A stretch of 60,972 nt of DNA. Origin: Zygnema cylindricum (Eukaryota; Streptophyta; Zygnematophyceae; Zygnematales; Zygnemataceae). The notes under the pieces are model-generated. The model searched no databases, was not told the DNA's origin, and saw only the letters and a program-made list of their open reading frames with translations. The stretch covers positions 504,228 through 565,199 of the forward strand of contig JBBHKE010001283.1 in assembly GCA_037447655.1 (NCBI GenBank), read 5' to 3'. Shown piece after piece: positions 45,290 through 55,599 of the stretch. Every line of letters starts with the position of its first letter. Position 1 is the stretch's first letter. The translations under genes were made by a program, and so were the position numbers.

Positions 45290-45915
45290 TTTTTCCCAAA
45301 AAAATAGGGAATACATATTTTTAATCTGTTGAAAACTTTTGAAGGTTTTCCCAAACTTTTCCCAACTTCCGGTAGTTGTTTGGGCCCAAAAAGGACGAGA
45401 GCGACTCCAACTTTCACCACTAATTCCGGTACTCCCAAACCAAAGAGACTAGCGAAAGGAGGGAGAGGCCTTCGGAAACCCTCTCCCTCTACCCCTCTTT
45501 GAGAGGGAGAGAGAGGAAATTCGAGAGCTAGAGGGAGAGGGAGGAGAGTTAAAGAGAGAGGACCGAGGGCACAAAAGACGGATTGGAGGGAGGGGAGAGG
45601 GAGAGCCGGTAAGGTTTTGGGAAAAATGTGGAGAAACAAAAAAAATGAGGGGGAATAGAAAATGATTATTTGAAAAAACTGAGACAATGATTATATAAAA
45701 TATATTATTGGGAAATATTATTTGCATATATAAAGCTATCAAATTACTCTTTTGTACATTGCATTGAACTTTGGAAAAAAAAACCGCGATACGATATAAA
45801 ATAACTGAAAATTTATAATAATAATAATAATAATTCCATATTTCATATTATAATTTAATGACAACAATAAAATAATTTCTGTAATATACTCCAATCCCCT
45901 CCAAGTGTCCCTCCC
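45290..45915 (-). pseudogene. Segmental duplicate of Tha4 exon 2 and adjacent intron 1
   Basis: On the minus strand this encodes EGEGFRRPLPPFASLFGLG, PELVVKVGVALVLFGPKQLP and EVGKSLGK, as in the real exon at 50229-50476. A 1-nt loss then turns TVKSFQQ into PSKVFNR, and the GTGAAG donor has become ATTAAA. The homology continues about 470 nt upstream through an AT-rich stretch (TTATTTGCATA, TTGTACATTG, CCATATTTCATATT), matching 50700-50912 of the gene's intron 1. The first part of exon 2 (LSSSRQSGVFGD) is absent. It lies about 2.7 kb downstream of the Tha4 stop. No exon 1 or exon 3 copy was found, so it is a duplicated internal segment and not a retrocopy. Confidence 0.8.
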
Positions 45916-46490
45916 TCCACACCCTGGGGCCTCCCCACCTTTCCCTAGTGCCTTCTCCCCCCCCCCATCCCCTTGTGTTCCCTCCCAATCCTCCACCATC
46001 ACCCAGCACCCCACAGTGCACCTATCACTGCCCACCCTCTCCCCCCTCCACTCTCCCACCCCTCCACCCTCCCCCCCCTCCACTCTCCCACCCCTCCACC
46101 CTCCCCCCCCTTCCCCCCTCCCCCCCCCCCCCCCCCCTTCCCCTCTCTCCCTCCCCCTTCCCCCCTAGTGCCCCCCTCCCCCGCCAACATCTTTACCCCC
46201 AAACAGCACCCCACCCCCCTCAGCAACCAAACCTGCCCCAAAAAAGCCCTCTCCCCCTCTCCTCTTCCTCTACTCCCTCTCCCCTACTCTCCCTCTTCCT
46301 CCCTCCCTTTCCAGACCCACCTCCTCGTACCCTCCAGGGTAGTGGCCGCATCCCTACCCCCCCCCCCCCCCCCCCCCCCTCCTCAACCAGTGCCTTTACC
46401 CTCCCCCCCCCCCCCCCCTCTAACACCCCCCCACCCACACCCCCCCCCCCCCCCCTCCCCCCCATGCAGCCCATCCCAACTGGCAGCCGC
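45905..46490. repeat. Extreme C-rich (plus) / G-rich (minus) tract
   Basis: Long runs of C up to about 18 nt, punctuated by TCCACCCTCCCA-type units (CCACCCCTCCACCCTCCC occurs at least twice in 46050-46110). The minus strand would be a dense set of G-quadruplex-capable runs. The long Pro/Ser frames are artefacts. Confidence 0.9.
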
Positions 46491-46689
46491 CTGTAGTGTC
46501 ATATGCATATATAATTCATCATCCATGAATATTAATAATTACGTGCGAAACACACTGAAAGTCATAGAAAAGAAATGTCACGTAGACGTTATGTACGGAA
46601 ACGAGCCTGTATATACGGTTGAAAGGTCTTGTAGCAATTAGTTTACGACTTGTAGGATATAAAGCTTGCAAGAAGCGTAATATGTCTGA

Positions 46690-46765
46690 GGACCATAAAA
46701 ACCCTAAAAAACCCCAAAAAACCCTAAAAAACCAGAAAAAACCCAAAAAAACCCGAAAAAACCCA
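46690..46765. repeat. Degenerate ACCCTAAAAA(A) array
   Basis: About seven units of the form AACCCYAAAAA, resembling an interstitial telomere-like or simple repeat. Confidence 0.6.
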
Positions 46766-46984
46766 TTCGAAAGGTCTTTCTACTTTCAAAGTGCCTTCCC
46801 GTGAGCCGAGTGAAAAAGAGTTCAACTTTTTTGGTGGAAGGTGTGCACCCAAGTCCCATCTTTATCCATGTGCCTTCCCTCGATTCACGGACCAATGTTA
46901 GGCAATATATCTATGCTCCTTCTACCTCTTCCACCTCCTCCTCCATATCTTGCGAACACAAGTCTACCGCACGATAACTTTCCA

Positions 46985-47265
46985 ATGTCCCAAATGTCAA
47001 AATAATTTTACGACTATTTTGAAAAAATGTTTTGAAGCCGGTTTAGCTCGCCAATTCAAAGAATTGTCACCATTCCATAACTATTGACAGTTCATCTTAG
47101 GTATCCTTCATAACTTTTACCTTTGACTGCACTTTTGTGAGACCCTAAAGATAAAGACGGGAACTTTTTACTTGACCTTGATACCTTGAGAGCTTATAAT
47201 TTAATATCTCCTCGTCTTAGTTATATTCCTGTATCCTTATAATAGTGTGAAATTTCGGTACAAGA
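46985..47265. repeat. Diverged ~250-bp repeat, copy 2
   Basis: Matches 45015-45275 in order and orientation; the intervening 1.7 kb contains the exon 2 pseudo-copy and the C-rich tract. Confidence 0.55.
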
Positions 47266-48657
47266 TGTCCTTCATCTCTCTGTGTCCCACATTTATTCCG
47301 ATTCGATGGTCGTCATTCCTTAATATCTTCTTAGTGAATCAAGAATATGCCAAAAAAGGAACATTTTTTACATTCACAAAATCCCATTGGCATCCAATAC
47401 GAGTAAAGGATTTACTAATTGTGTTCCCTCAAATAGATATACCTTAATACGTTGCCGTTTACCCAAAAAAAAAAGTTAGACTTCAACCTCTGATACCTTT
47501 GTCTATTAAGCAAAAAATTATAATTTCTGAAAACTTTGTAGGGGTAAGGTATGGTAAATGTCCCAAAAACGGAACATTTTCTACATATGAGTCTACTAAT
47601 TGCTCCGCAAAATCTGAAGAGTTTTATGTTATGCTGCGTCAACTAGGAATAACTTAAAATATTGTCATTTACACAAAAAAAAATAATAGATTTCAAATTT
47701 GCTTCAAAAATGAGTGAAAAGAAGTCATTATTCAACTTTATTGAAGACCATTTTAACCTTAACGTTGTCGAATTGATTTACCACCGTCCGATATTGGATT
47801 ACCCCTTAAATCCTAAAAAGCATTTCTATGTCAAAATTTGTTCAGATTCTCATGTTTTTCTCTTAAAGTGTGTTTAAGAGACACAAATATGAGTACATAT
47901 ACATTAAGTGTACCATAAACAAATATTGAAATCATGTCTTTCCCATACAAGGTATTTCAGAATTACAGAAGATGTAGGAGATCATCCTTTATTTAAACCA
48001 TTTTTGTTTTTTTTTGTTTATATTTTTTTGTGTTTGACCTTTTCGTAAAATATGAATTGAACAATGCAAAAAAAAAAAATGAAAGTCAAAAGTTATATTG
48101 TAGTGTATTAAAAGAAAAAGGTTAACAGAGTAACCATAACAATTTTTTTAGACCAACTTGCAAAATCACAAAAATAAATATAACAAACAAACAAATAAAT
48201 GAACAAAAACGGAGTAAAAGGGAAAGAAAAAAAAGGGAGGAAAAAACAAACCAAAAATAAATAAAATTTCCAGACAACACCGGAGAAACCAAATCTAGCG
48301 CTTTCCTCTTTAAACTTTAAACGGTGAATAAATCGTAAACCCTTTTTTATGATAGATATACACAAAAAAAAACAAACTCGAAAGAAATCATAACTCCCTA
48401 TTTTCCATTCTCTTCTTTAAAAAGACAAATTTCTTTCTTCTACAATTCTCAGATACCGAATACAAGCAAAAATGTTCTAAATTCGTAAATGTTCCACCGA
48501 AAAAAGAAAGAAAGCAAATCGAAAAAACAAGAATAACACTTCCTCGTTCGGCAAATTCTGGATATAAGATCGAACAACAATTTCTTCCCAGAAAATGATG
48601 TTTTTTTCTTTCCGAAAACGTTATTTTCTTTTATATATTTTTATAATTTTTGTTACA
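47266..48657. other. Intergenic, downstream of Tha4
   Basis: AT-rich. Words such as AAATAGATATACCTTAA and CGTTGCCGTTTACCC followed by AAAAAAAAA recur loosely (about 47430 and 47640). No gene is supported; the 3'UTR of Tha4 presumably lies within 48,300-48,657. Confidence 0.4.
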
Positions 48658-48903
48658 TTACACTTTATCCACCTTTTCCTTCTCCTCTGCTTTCTTTGCA
48701 ATTTCAGAAACGGGGGTAGAGGGAGAAGAAGGGGTAGAGGGGGTAGAGGGAGAGGTGGTAGTGGCTTCCGAAGCTGCTGCCTCAGCACTCGTCTTTATCT
48801 CTGTTTGAAATTCCTTCGCAGCCTGTGATAAAAAAACATCAAAAAAATATCTAAAATGATTTCAATATAAACATACATCAAGAAGTTTATGTAAGTTTAT
48901 ATG

Positions 48904-48940
<37 letters not shown>

Positions 48941-51900
48941 ATTTATAAAACATATTACAGTTATACACACACACACATAAAAATATGTTATTATACATAT
49001 CAAAAATAAATTACATTCAACAAAAATATATAACTATATTGATCTGAGTTTTTAAGATGAAACACATTTGTGATTATGAAAAAAGTGTTGCATAACAATA
49101 GAAAGCGAAGCCGATATTTAACGGTAAATTGAATTATTGACAAAAATTAATATGTAATAGATCTTGAGCAAAAACTTGATTCACAAAAAATAAAATTGGA
49201 GGTACAAAGTCAAACATTCGATACACGAAAAAAAATTCCTACGAAAACCCGGGGATTCATTACGGTACGGTAGCATACCATACTGAAAAAACATTTCAGT
49301 CTCGACGGCTTGAGAAACAAGATGTACGAATAGTACAGAAAACAAATTGTACAAGAAGTACAGAAACAAATTGTTCGACTAATAGTACAAAAATAAATTG
49401 TAAAGATACTGATGACATCACGATAATCGACGATAGCACCTATCGTCTTGTATATCAAATATCGAAACCCTTGAAAAAGGGACATATAAATTACTAGCAC
49501 TATTATCGAGACCTTTCAAAAAGGTAAACATCGATTAAGAGTTAACAAATTATCGATTATCGAGACCCTTCAAAAAGATGCATCTGGAATATCGGCAAAA
49601 CTTGTTCAATATGCAACACTAATAAAACACATCCGATAAAAAAATATAAGATCGTTGATCTGAATTTGTAAAAAGAAAACACATATATTTATTTATTAAT
49701 GTGTTTTAAAGCACATTGGTATGCAAAAAACCGGCAAAAAACCGGACAATTTTACAGATAAAAATCATTATCAAACAAGTTTTTTACAAATTAAAAAATA
49801 TCATGATATCCTAATGCAATACAACTACTGTACTTACAGGTAACAAATTTTTGTATATATATAAAGAGAGAGAAAGAGAGAGGAGGAAACCAAACAAAAA
49901 TGACCCATTGAAAACTTTTCACACTTTTCCCCGACTTTCCCCAATCTCCAGTACTTGTTTGGGATCTAGAAATCGCTCGAGAGAGAGAGAGAGGGGAGAG
50001 GGAGAGGGGGAGAGGGGGAGGGAGAGAGGGAGAGGGAGAGAGGGAGAGAGGGGGAGAGGGAGAGAGGGAGAGAGGGAGAGAGGAAGAGAGGGAGAGAGGG
50101 AGAGAGAGGGAGGGGGGGAGAGAGAGAGGGTGAGAGAGAGGGGGAGAGAGAGAGTGAGAGAGAGAGGGAGAGAGAGAGAGTGAGAAAGAGAGAGAGAGTG
50201 AGAGAGAGAGAGAGGAAAAACACTTCACCTGTTGAAAACTTTTGACGGTTTTTCCCAAACTTTTCCCGACTTCCGGTAGTTGTTTGGGTCCGAAAAGGAC
50301 GAGGGCGACTCCGGCGATCACCACTAATTCCGGTATTCCCAAACCAAAGAGACCAGCGATAGGAGGGAGAGGCCTTCGGAAACCCTCTCCCTCTATCCCC
50401 CTTCGAGAGGGGGAGAGAGAGGAAATTCGGAGGCAGCTGTCACCGAAAACCCCACTTTGTCGCGAAGATGAGAGGCCTGGTGGGGAGAGAGAGGAGAAGG
50501 GGAGGAGAAGAGAGAGTTAGTGGGAAAGGGAGGAGAGTTAGAGAGAGAGAACCAAGGGCACAAAAGATGGAGGGGAGGGAGGGAAGGGAGGAGGAAGAGC
50601 TGGTAAGGTTTTGGGAAAATTATGGAGAAAAAACAAAAATGAGGGGGAAGAAAAAATGATTATTTGGAAAAACAGAGAGAATAAATATATAAAACATTAT
50701 TTGGGAATATTATTTGCATAGAATTATCTAATTACCCATTTGTACATTGTATCGAACTTTGGAAAAAAAAATAAAAAAAATCACAATATGATATAAAATA
50801 ACTAAAAAAATAATAGCAATAATAATAATAATATATATTATTCCATATTTCATATTTTAATTTAATAACAATAACAAGATAATTTTTGTAATATACCCCA
50901 CCCCGCCCAAGTGCCCGATTTCTTTTGTTTCGATCTGGAATTTGTTCTTTAGCCGACCGGATGAATCGAGTTTGACGCAAAGATCGCAAAGCGATGATTT
51001 TTAGTTATTTTTCCGAGTTGTTCGATCTCGAGCGATTTTCAATCCTAACGAACCTCCTTCCCTCCCCCTCAAAGACCCCTCCCCACTGAGGTTCTCCACT
51101 AACTCCTTCCCATCCTCCCCCCCCCATACAGCCCCCCCCCCCAGACTGGCTTAGCCAGGCACCTACTGCCTGGACGAGGGGGGGGAGAGGGAGAGGGGGG
51201 CGGGGGGAGAGGGGAGGGAGGGGGAGGGAGATGGAAAAGGGGGCAGGGCGAGGGCGAGAGAAGGGGGGAGGGAGAGCCGGAGAGGAAAGGAGAGGGAAGT
51301 GAAGAGGGGGGGAGGGGCAAGGCAAGAGAAGAGGAGAGGGAGAGGGGGCAAGGGCGGCAACGGGAGGGGAGGGGGAAGGGAAAGGGAGGGACAGGGGGGA
51401 GGGAGGGGGGCAGGGAAGGGGGTAAAGATACAGGACTTGGTACAAGCTACCCTTCTTGGATTTGAACTGAGAACAAACGGAATCCAACCAAAACTCCTCC
51501 GACACTCTCTGTCTCTCTCTCCCTCTCCCCCTTTCAAACTCTCCCTCTCTCCCTCCACCCCTACTGCGAGAGTCTCCCTTTCTCTGACTCCCTCAACCAC
51601 AACCCCCCACTGCCCCTTCTCTCCCTTTCCCTCTCTCCCTTCCCCCCCATTTTCCCTCTTTGCCGGAACTAAGGCGGTTTTAATCTATTTAATTAATTTT
51701 ACGGGTATCACGAGGGAAATGAATACCCTTCACATAAAAATAAATAAAAAAAAAAAAATACAAATACAAATACATATAAAAATTAATAACTATGCAATAA
51801 ATAATATAAATATTAATAAACATGGAATGTGCAATAAATTATATGATGCATACATTGAATAAAATACAAAGTTGTAAATAATATGGAATAAATTATATTC

Positions 51901-53226
51901 ATAAAAGTTCAAAATAAAATAAAAAAGCGGGTTCACATAAAATACATAATAAATTGAATAAATCTAATTAATAAACTCAATGAATTACATGACAAGAAAT
52001 TGAATAAATTATACAAAATAAAGATGGAGTATCAAGAAAATGTTCAAAATCTGATATAATTACAAAGTTAGAACAACAAAAATTGAAAACAAACAAAGAT
52101 AAAAAATTGAAGAAAAATAAAAACCAGAAGAAAAGTTAAAAAAAAAGTCCACTTGGAAAAACATGGAATTAAAAAATAAAAAGAAAAACAAAAAAACAAC
52201 AAAAGAATTTGAAAAAGAAAACTGAAAAAAAAAAGGTTTTCATAAAAACCCAAAGTGCAAAAAAAAAAAAATTCAAAATGGGTAAATAAAATAAATAAAC
52301 AATGTACTAACAAAGAAAATATACTTCCTAAGATAAAGGGGAAACGCGAGAAAAAAAATGGAGGAGAGAAGAGAGAGGATACCAAGAGAGAGAGGAAAGA
52401 AGGGATAAGGAGAGGGAGATGGAAATGAAGATGAAGAGGGAGAGAAGGAGAGGGAGAGGGAGAGGGGGGAGAGAGGGAGAGAAGGGAGAGAGGCAGAGAG
52501 GGAGAGTGGACAAGAGGGAGAGGGAGAGTGGAAGAGAGGGAGAGAGAAAGGGAGAGACGGGATAAGGAGAGGGAGAAGAAAATGAAAATGAAGATGAAGA
52601 GGGAGAGAAGGAGAGGGAGAGGGAGAGGGGGGAGAGAGGGAGAGACGGGACAGGGAGATGGGAAACATACGATATGAATGAACCATGATGAAAAAACACA
52701 GATGATGATATGAAGAGAACAAATATGTGATGCAAAGATAAAAATAGAGTGAGAAATAGACATGGAGATGATGAATTGATGAATATGGTTATATGAGGAT
52801 AATATATGACATATGAAGAGGAGATGAAGACAGCTCATGATGATTGACAGATGGAAGATGGATATATTTTAAATGAGGACAGGGAGAGGATGATGAACAA
52901 TGGAAGATGTTGAGGAGATGTGAAAGAGGGGATTAAAGGAAGATGTAGGAAATGGAGTAGAGAGCGCATGAGATCCAAATGGACGAGGTGGGAGATGGAT
53001 GGGATATAGAGATGATAGGACATGGAGCATATATGATAGATGGTGAGATGAGATGAAGAGGGAGATATGATGAGAACGAGTGAGCGATGTGAATATGATC
53101 CAAAATGATTATCCCAAAACCACCGATATTATGTGAAAGGAAGGGTGGGAGATAGAAGAGGGGAGGGGTGGGAAGAAGAGAAAAAGAGAACGAGAAGGCA
53201 CAGAGACGAGCATGAGAAAATAGAGA

Positions 53227-53274
<48 letters not shown>

Positions 53275-53371
53275 CACACGTACGACTCCTTGAACTGGAT
53301 TCCGTACATCTCTTTCCTGAAATCAGAGAGGCGGTAGGAGAGGAGAGAGAGAGAGTAGACATGGTCGCCAT
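48658..53371 (-). CDS. tha4: Thylakoid Sec-independent translocase subunit Tha4 (TatA family), chloroplast precursor
   Basis: Tha4 is the pore-forming, proton-gradient-dependent TatA component of the thylakoid Tat pathway. Three exons total 507 nt (168 residues plus stop) with exact phases: 53371-53278 (ATG start; transit peptide MATMSTLSLSSPTASLISGK), 50476-50229 and 48822-48658. Exon 1 ends T before GTGAGT; exon 2 follows CCACCAG and continues LSSSRQSGVFGD, then the mature start near LFGLGIPELVVIAGVALV. The membrane helix at about 80-94 carries the conserved Glu81; FGP (93-95) is the hinge; KQLPEVGKSLGKTVKSFQQ is the amphipathic helix. Exon 3 adds AAKEFQTEIKTSAEAAASEA, a Ser/Thr/Pro repeat (SPSTPSTPSSPSTP) and a charged end (AKKAEEKEKVDKV). 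Intron 1 (2.8 kb) is loaded with purine/pyrimidine tracts; intron 2 (1.4 kb) contains a degenerate part-copy of exon 2. A further copy lies at 45.3-45.9 kb. Hcf106 is less likely because the start is FGLGIPEL and the C-terminus is short. Confidence 0.93.
49395..49625. mobile_element. Degenerate CGATAA-rich insertion in Tha4 intron 2
   Basis: Short repeated phrases (ATCGAGACCCTTCAAAAAG and TTATCGAGACCTTTCAAAAAGG, near 49500 and 49558) and TATCGATTATCGA words, ending ATGCAACACTAATAA, resemble the end of the element at 54684-55555 (CACAACACTAATA). Confidence 0.5.
49903..49977 (-). pseudogene. Partial, decayed Tha4 exon 2 copy inside intron 2
   Basis: The minus strand reads DPKQVLEIGES then, after a 1-nt shift, GKSVKSFQWV, against GPKQLPEVGKSLGKTVKSFQQ in the true exon. 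It is followed, like the true exon, by a pyrimidine run on the sense strand. No intact splice donor remains. It is separated from the real exon by a ~240-nt CT/GA tract. Confidence 0.7.
49979..50218. repeat. GA-rich tract between true and relic Tha4 exons
   Basis: About 240 nt of GAGAGAGGGAGAGAGGG-type sequence on the plus strand; coding-like frames are artefacts. Confidence 0.95.
50500..53275. other. Tha4 intron 1: AT-rich segment and several strand-biased tracts
   Basis: 50700-50912 is AT-rich and duplicated at 45709-45912. 51055-51170 is C-rich and 51178-51420 G-rich on the plus strand, and 51490-51660 CT-rich. 51700-52330 is A-rich. 52325-52660 is GA-rich, with two near copies of AAATGAAGATGAAGAGGGAG separated by about 150 nt. 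53231-53270 is a pure GA run against the exon 1 donor. No other gene is seen. Confidence 0.65.
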
Positions 53372-53399
53372 TTTGGGTTGGGGGAAGGAGAGAGAGAGA

Positions 53400-53520
53400 G
53401 AGAAAGGGCGAAAGGAATTGGGGGGGAGCGTCAGAGAGAGATAGAGGAGAGGGGAGGGAGAGAGGAGAGGGGAGGGAGAGAGGGGAGAGAGGTGGGGTGA
53501 GGAAAGAGGGATAGGGTTTA
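53400..53520. repeat. GA-rich tract upstream of the Tha4 start
   Basis: GAGAGGAGAGGGGAGGGAGA repeats immediately 5' of the ATG on the gene's antisense; in the transcript they would give a CT-rich leader, as is common in plant nuclear genes for plastid proteins. Confidence 0.7.
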
Positions 53521-54683
53521 AGAGTGACCCCTGGAGAGGAAAAGTGAGGTGTAAGGGATCTCAAGATATTAGTATAATCCAAAATCAGAAAAAAACAAAA
53601 AAGTCACGTTCATGTCACGGATAAGGTTTGCGGTTCTATGTGAAAAACATAGTTTTGTTCGATTTGTCCGTATTGTAAACGACAGAAATGGAGGGTAAGA
53701 ACTGGTACGGGACAATTCTAGAACGTTGAGTAACTCTTTTTTTTCACTTTTTTTTCACTTTTTTTTTTCACTTTTTTTTCACTTAGTTTTTTTTCATGGG
53801 GAAATTTCGAATTTTCGAATTGGGCAGTACAGTACGGTACAAAACTATTCTGTACTTTTTTTGAAAGGGTTTGTTTAATAGTGACAGGTTTTTGTACTTT
53901 TCTGTACGATGACCTTGTGCTACAGTAAAAATTCCAGATTGTGAATTACACTACTGTACAGTCTCGTGATCTATCCGTACTTCATCTTTCTTATCCGTAC
54001 TTTTTAAATTTGAATCCAAGGGCTGGAAATGAATCCAACGGTCACATGTGACCATGGAATGGAAAAGTACATCTGGTGTCGTTTAAAAGATTTGGATAGT
54101 TCTATACCATTTTCGTTATTTTTTTTTTTTTCTGAAACGGGATGTTCAGTAACAGGATCTGAACTTAATTATGAAGATTCGTACAAAAAAAAAGCTGTGA
54201 AGTACACCGTCATTAAGAATCTTTAATAGAATGGATTAATTAGCGTGGGGTTTACACTTGTTTAATCCGTTTTGATCTCAGTTTTAAATGACATGGCTGA
54301 CTACTAACCGTTTAAACTCTTAGTGCAACAGTACAGTACTGCTACAGTTAATTAGCAAGTTGTGTTTTCATTATTATTTTAGGTTTATACACCGATACGG
54401 TGTTAGTAGCTCTAATAACGATCCTCCAGTTTCATGTGGGCATACGGTTTAAGCTAGACCGTTCGTTTAGTTTTGGACAAAGCGAGAAATAAGAACACAT
54501 CTGGTAACGAGGAGATGAACGGTTGAGATTGAAAAAACGAATTCAAAAAGTCCGATGAACGGCATCCGCATCAAACGTAGTCAAGATTTGGTTTGGCAAA
54601 CGGAAATCCTGACCGTTAAGTACAGGATTAACGTGAATTTCAGAATTTCATAAATCTCTTTAAGATACCTCATGCCTTTTCGG
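53521..54683. other. Intergenic upstream of Tha4
   Basis: Contains a short TTTTTTTTCACTTTTTTTTC array at about 53735-53792 and many GTACGG/TGTAC words. No gene is supported. Confidence 0.4.
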
Positions 54684-55555
54684 TAGTGTTGTGTATCGAT
54701 AAGCATTTACCGATAACCGATATGGACCTTTTTTCAGGTTCCCTATAATCGATATATTGGTTCGATATATCGCTATCGATCTTATCGCCAATAAGTAACC
54801 GATAATATCGGGTACTTATCGGCGATAACACCGATAACGATAACTATCGGCGATAAATGTATGGTCCGTACAGATAAATGTACGGTATGTACACTCAGCT
54901 GTACGTCTTATTCCCCGGACGCGCAGCAAGTACAATAGCCGCCATGACGTCTGTACGGTTTTGGTACGGATCCAATATAAACGATGTACCTTTCACATCC
55001 GACGCCATGGCTTTGTCCCTTATTCCTTGGGATATACTGGACACCTGCCACGTGTCAATCTGTCAGCTTATTTGGCATAAGTTGCCAAAAGAGCCATTCT
55101 GGGCTCACGCTGGCCGTCCTCTCGTACTTTTTCATTCCAAGTCGTCCGTTCGATTCTGGCGGCTCGCAGAATATTATTTTGCGTCTGTTGTATTTTGTGT
55201 CCGCCGTCCTTTTTTCGTTCCATGTTCACCAGTTTGTAAATTCCGTACGTCGCCGTAAAATTTTTTTGTTCAGTTTACCGGCCAACGTTTTCTGTGCTGC
55301 GTTGTCCGTAATAATTTTCAGTTAATAGTTACGGAACAGAATCGTATACGTGGCATGACACGCTACATAATGTAAATAGTATAAAACAGTATTTAATAAG
55401 GTACTATAGTATGCGTACTATATATTTTTATAGTTATCGCCGATATAGAATTTGTTGGTCTCGGACCGATATATCGGTAGCTCTGACCGTTCGATAACCG
55501 ATAGCTATCGGTATCGGTGTTATCGCGATAAGTTTTTTACCGATACACAACACTA
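54684..55555. mobile_element. TIR element (872 bp) rich in CGATAA/TTATCG
   Basis: The ends TAGTGTTGTGTATCGATAAG and, inverted, TAGTGTTGTGTATCGGTAAA share 15 identical terminal bases and are bounded by TA. The outer ~170 nt on the left and ~120 nt on the right consist largely of repeated TATCGGCGATAA, CCGATAAC and ATATATCG dyads. The interior has short frames without motifs. Related degenerate DNA is at 9.7-10.3, 19.8-20.2 and 49.4-49.6 kb. Confidence 0.7.
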
Positions 55556-55599
55556 ATACTTCATAACATAGTATCGTAGTCGAAAGAAAAACCGACCAA

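Noticed and set aside
45115-45687. 190-codon frame as a second functional TatA gene
   Set aside because: The donor is lost, a 1-nt loss changes the amphipathic helix, there is no transit peptide or C-terminal exon, and the N-terminal part is translated intron.
45948-46641. Proline/serine-rich frames of 180-220 codons
   Set aside because: They arise from the C-rich tract, overlap in several frames and contain no domain.
46690-46765. Chromosome end (telomere)
   Set aside because: The ACCCTAAAAA units are few, irregular and internal, so an interstitial simple repeat is more likely.
49791-50342. 183-codon frame starting GIPELVVIAG as a complete TatA protein
   Set aside because: Only the first ~40 codons are TatA; the rest reads through the splice donor into CT repeats. 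The true protein continues in the exon at 48822.
52068-52838. 256-codon Leu/Ser/Phe frame resembling a membrane protein
   Set aside because: It comes from a GA-rich/A-rich stretch inside Tha4 intron 1, with parallel frames in other phases; hydrophobicity is a by-product of CT-rich codons.
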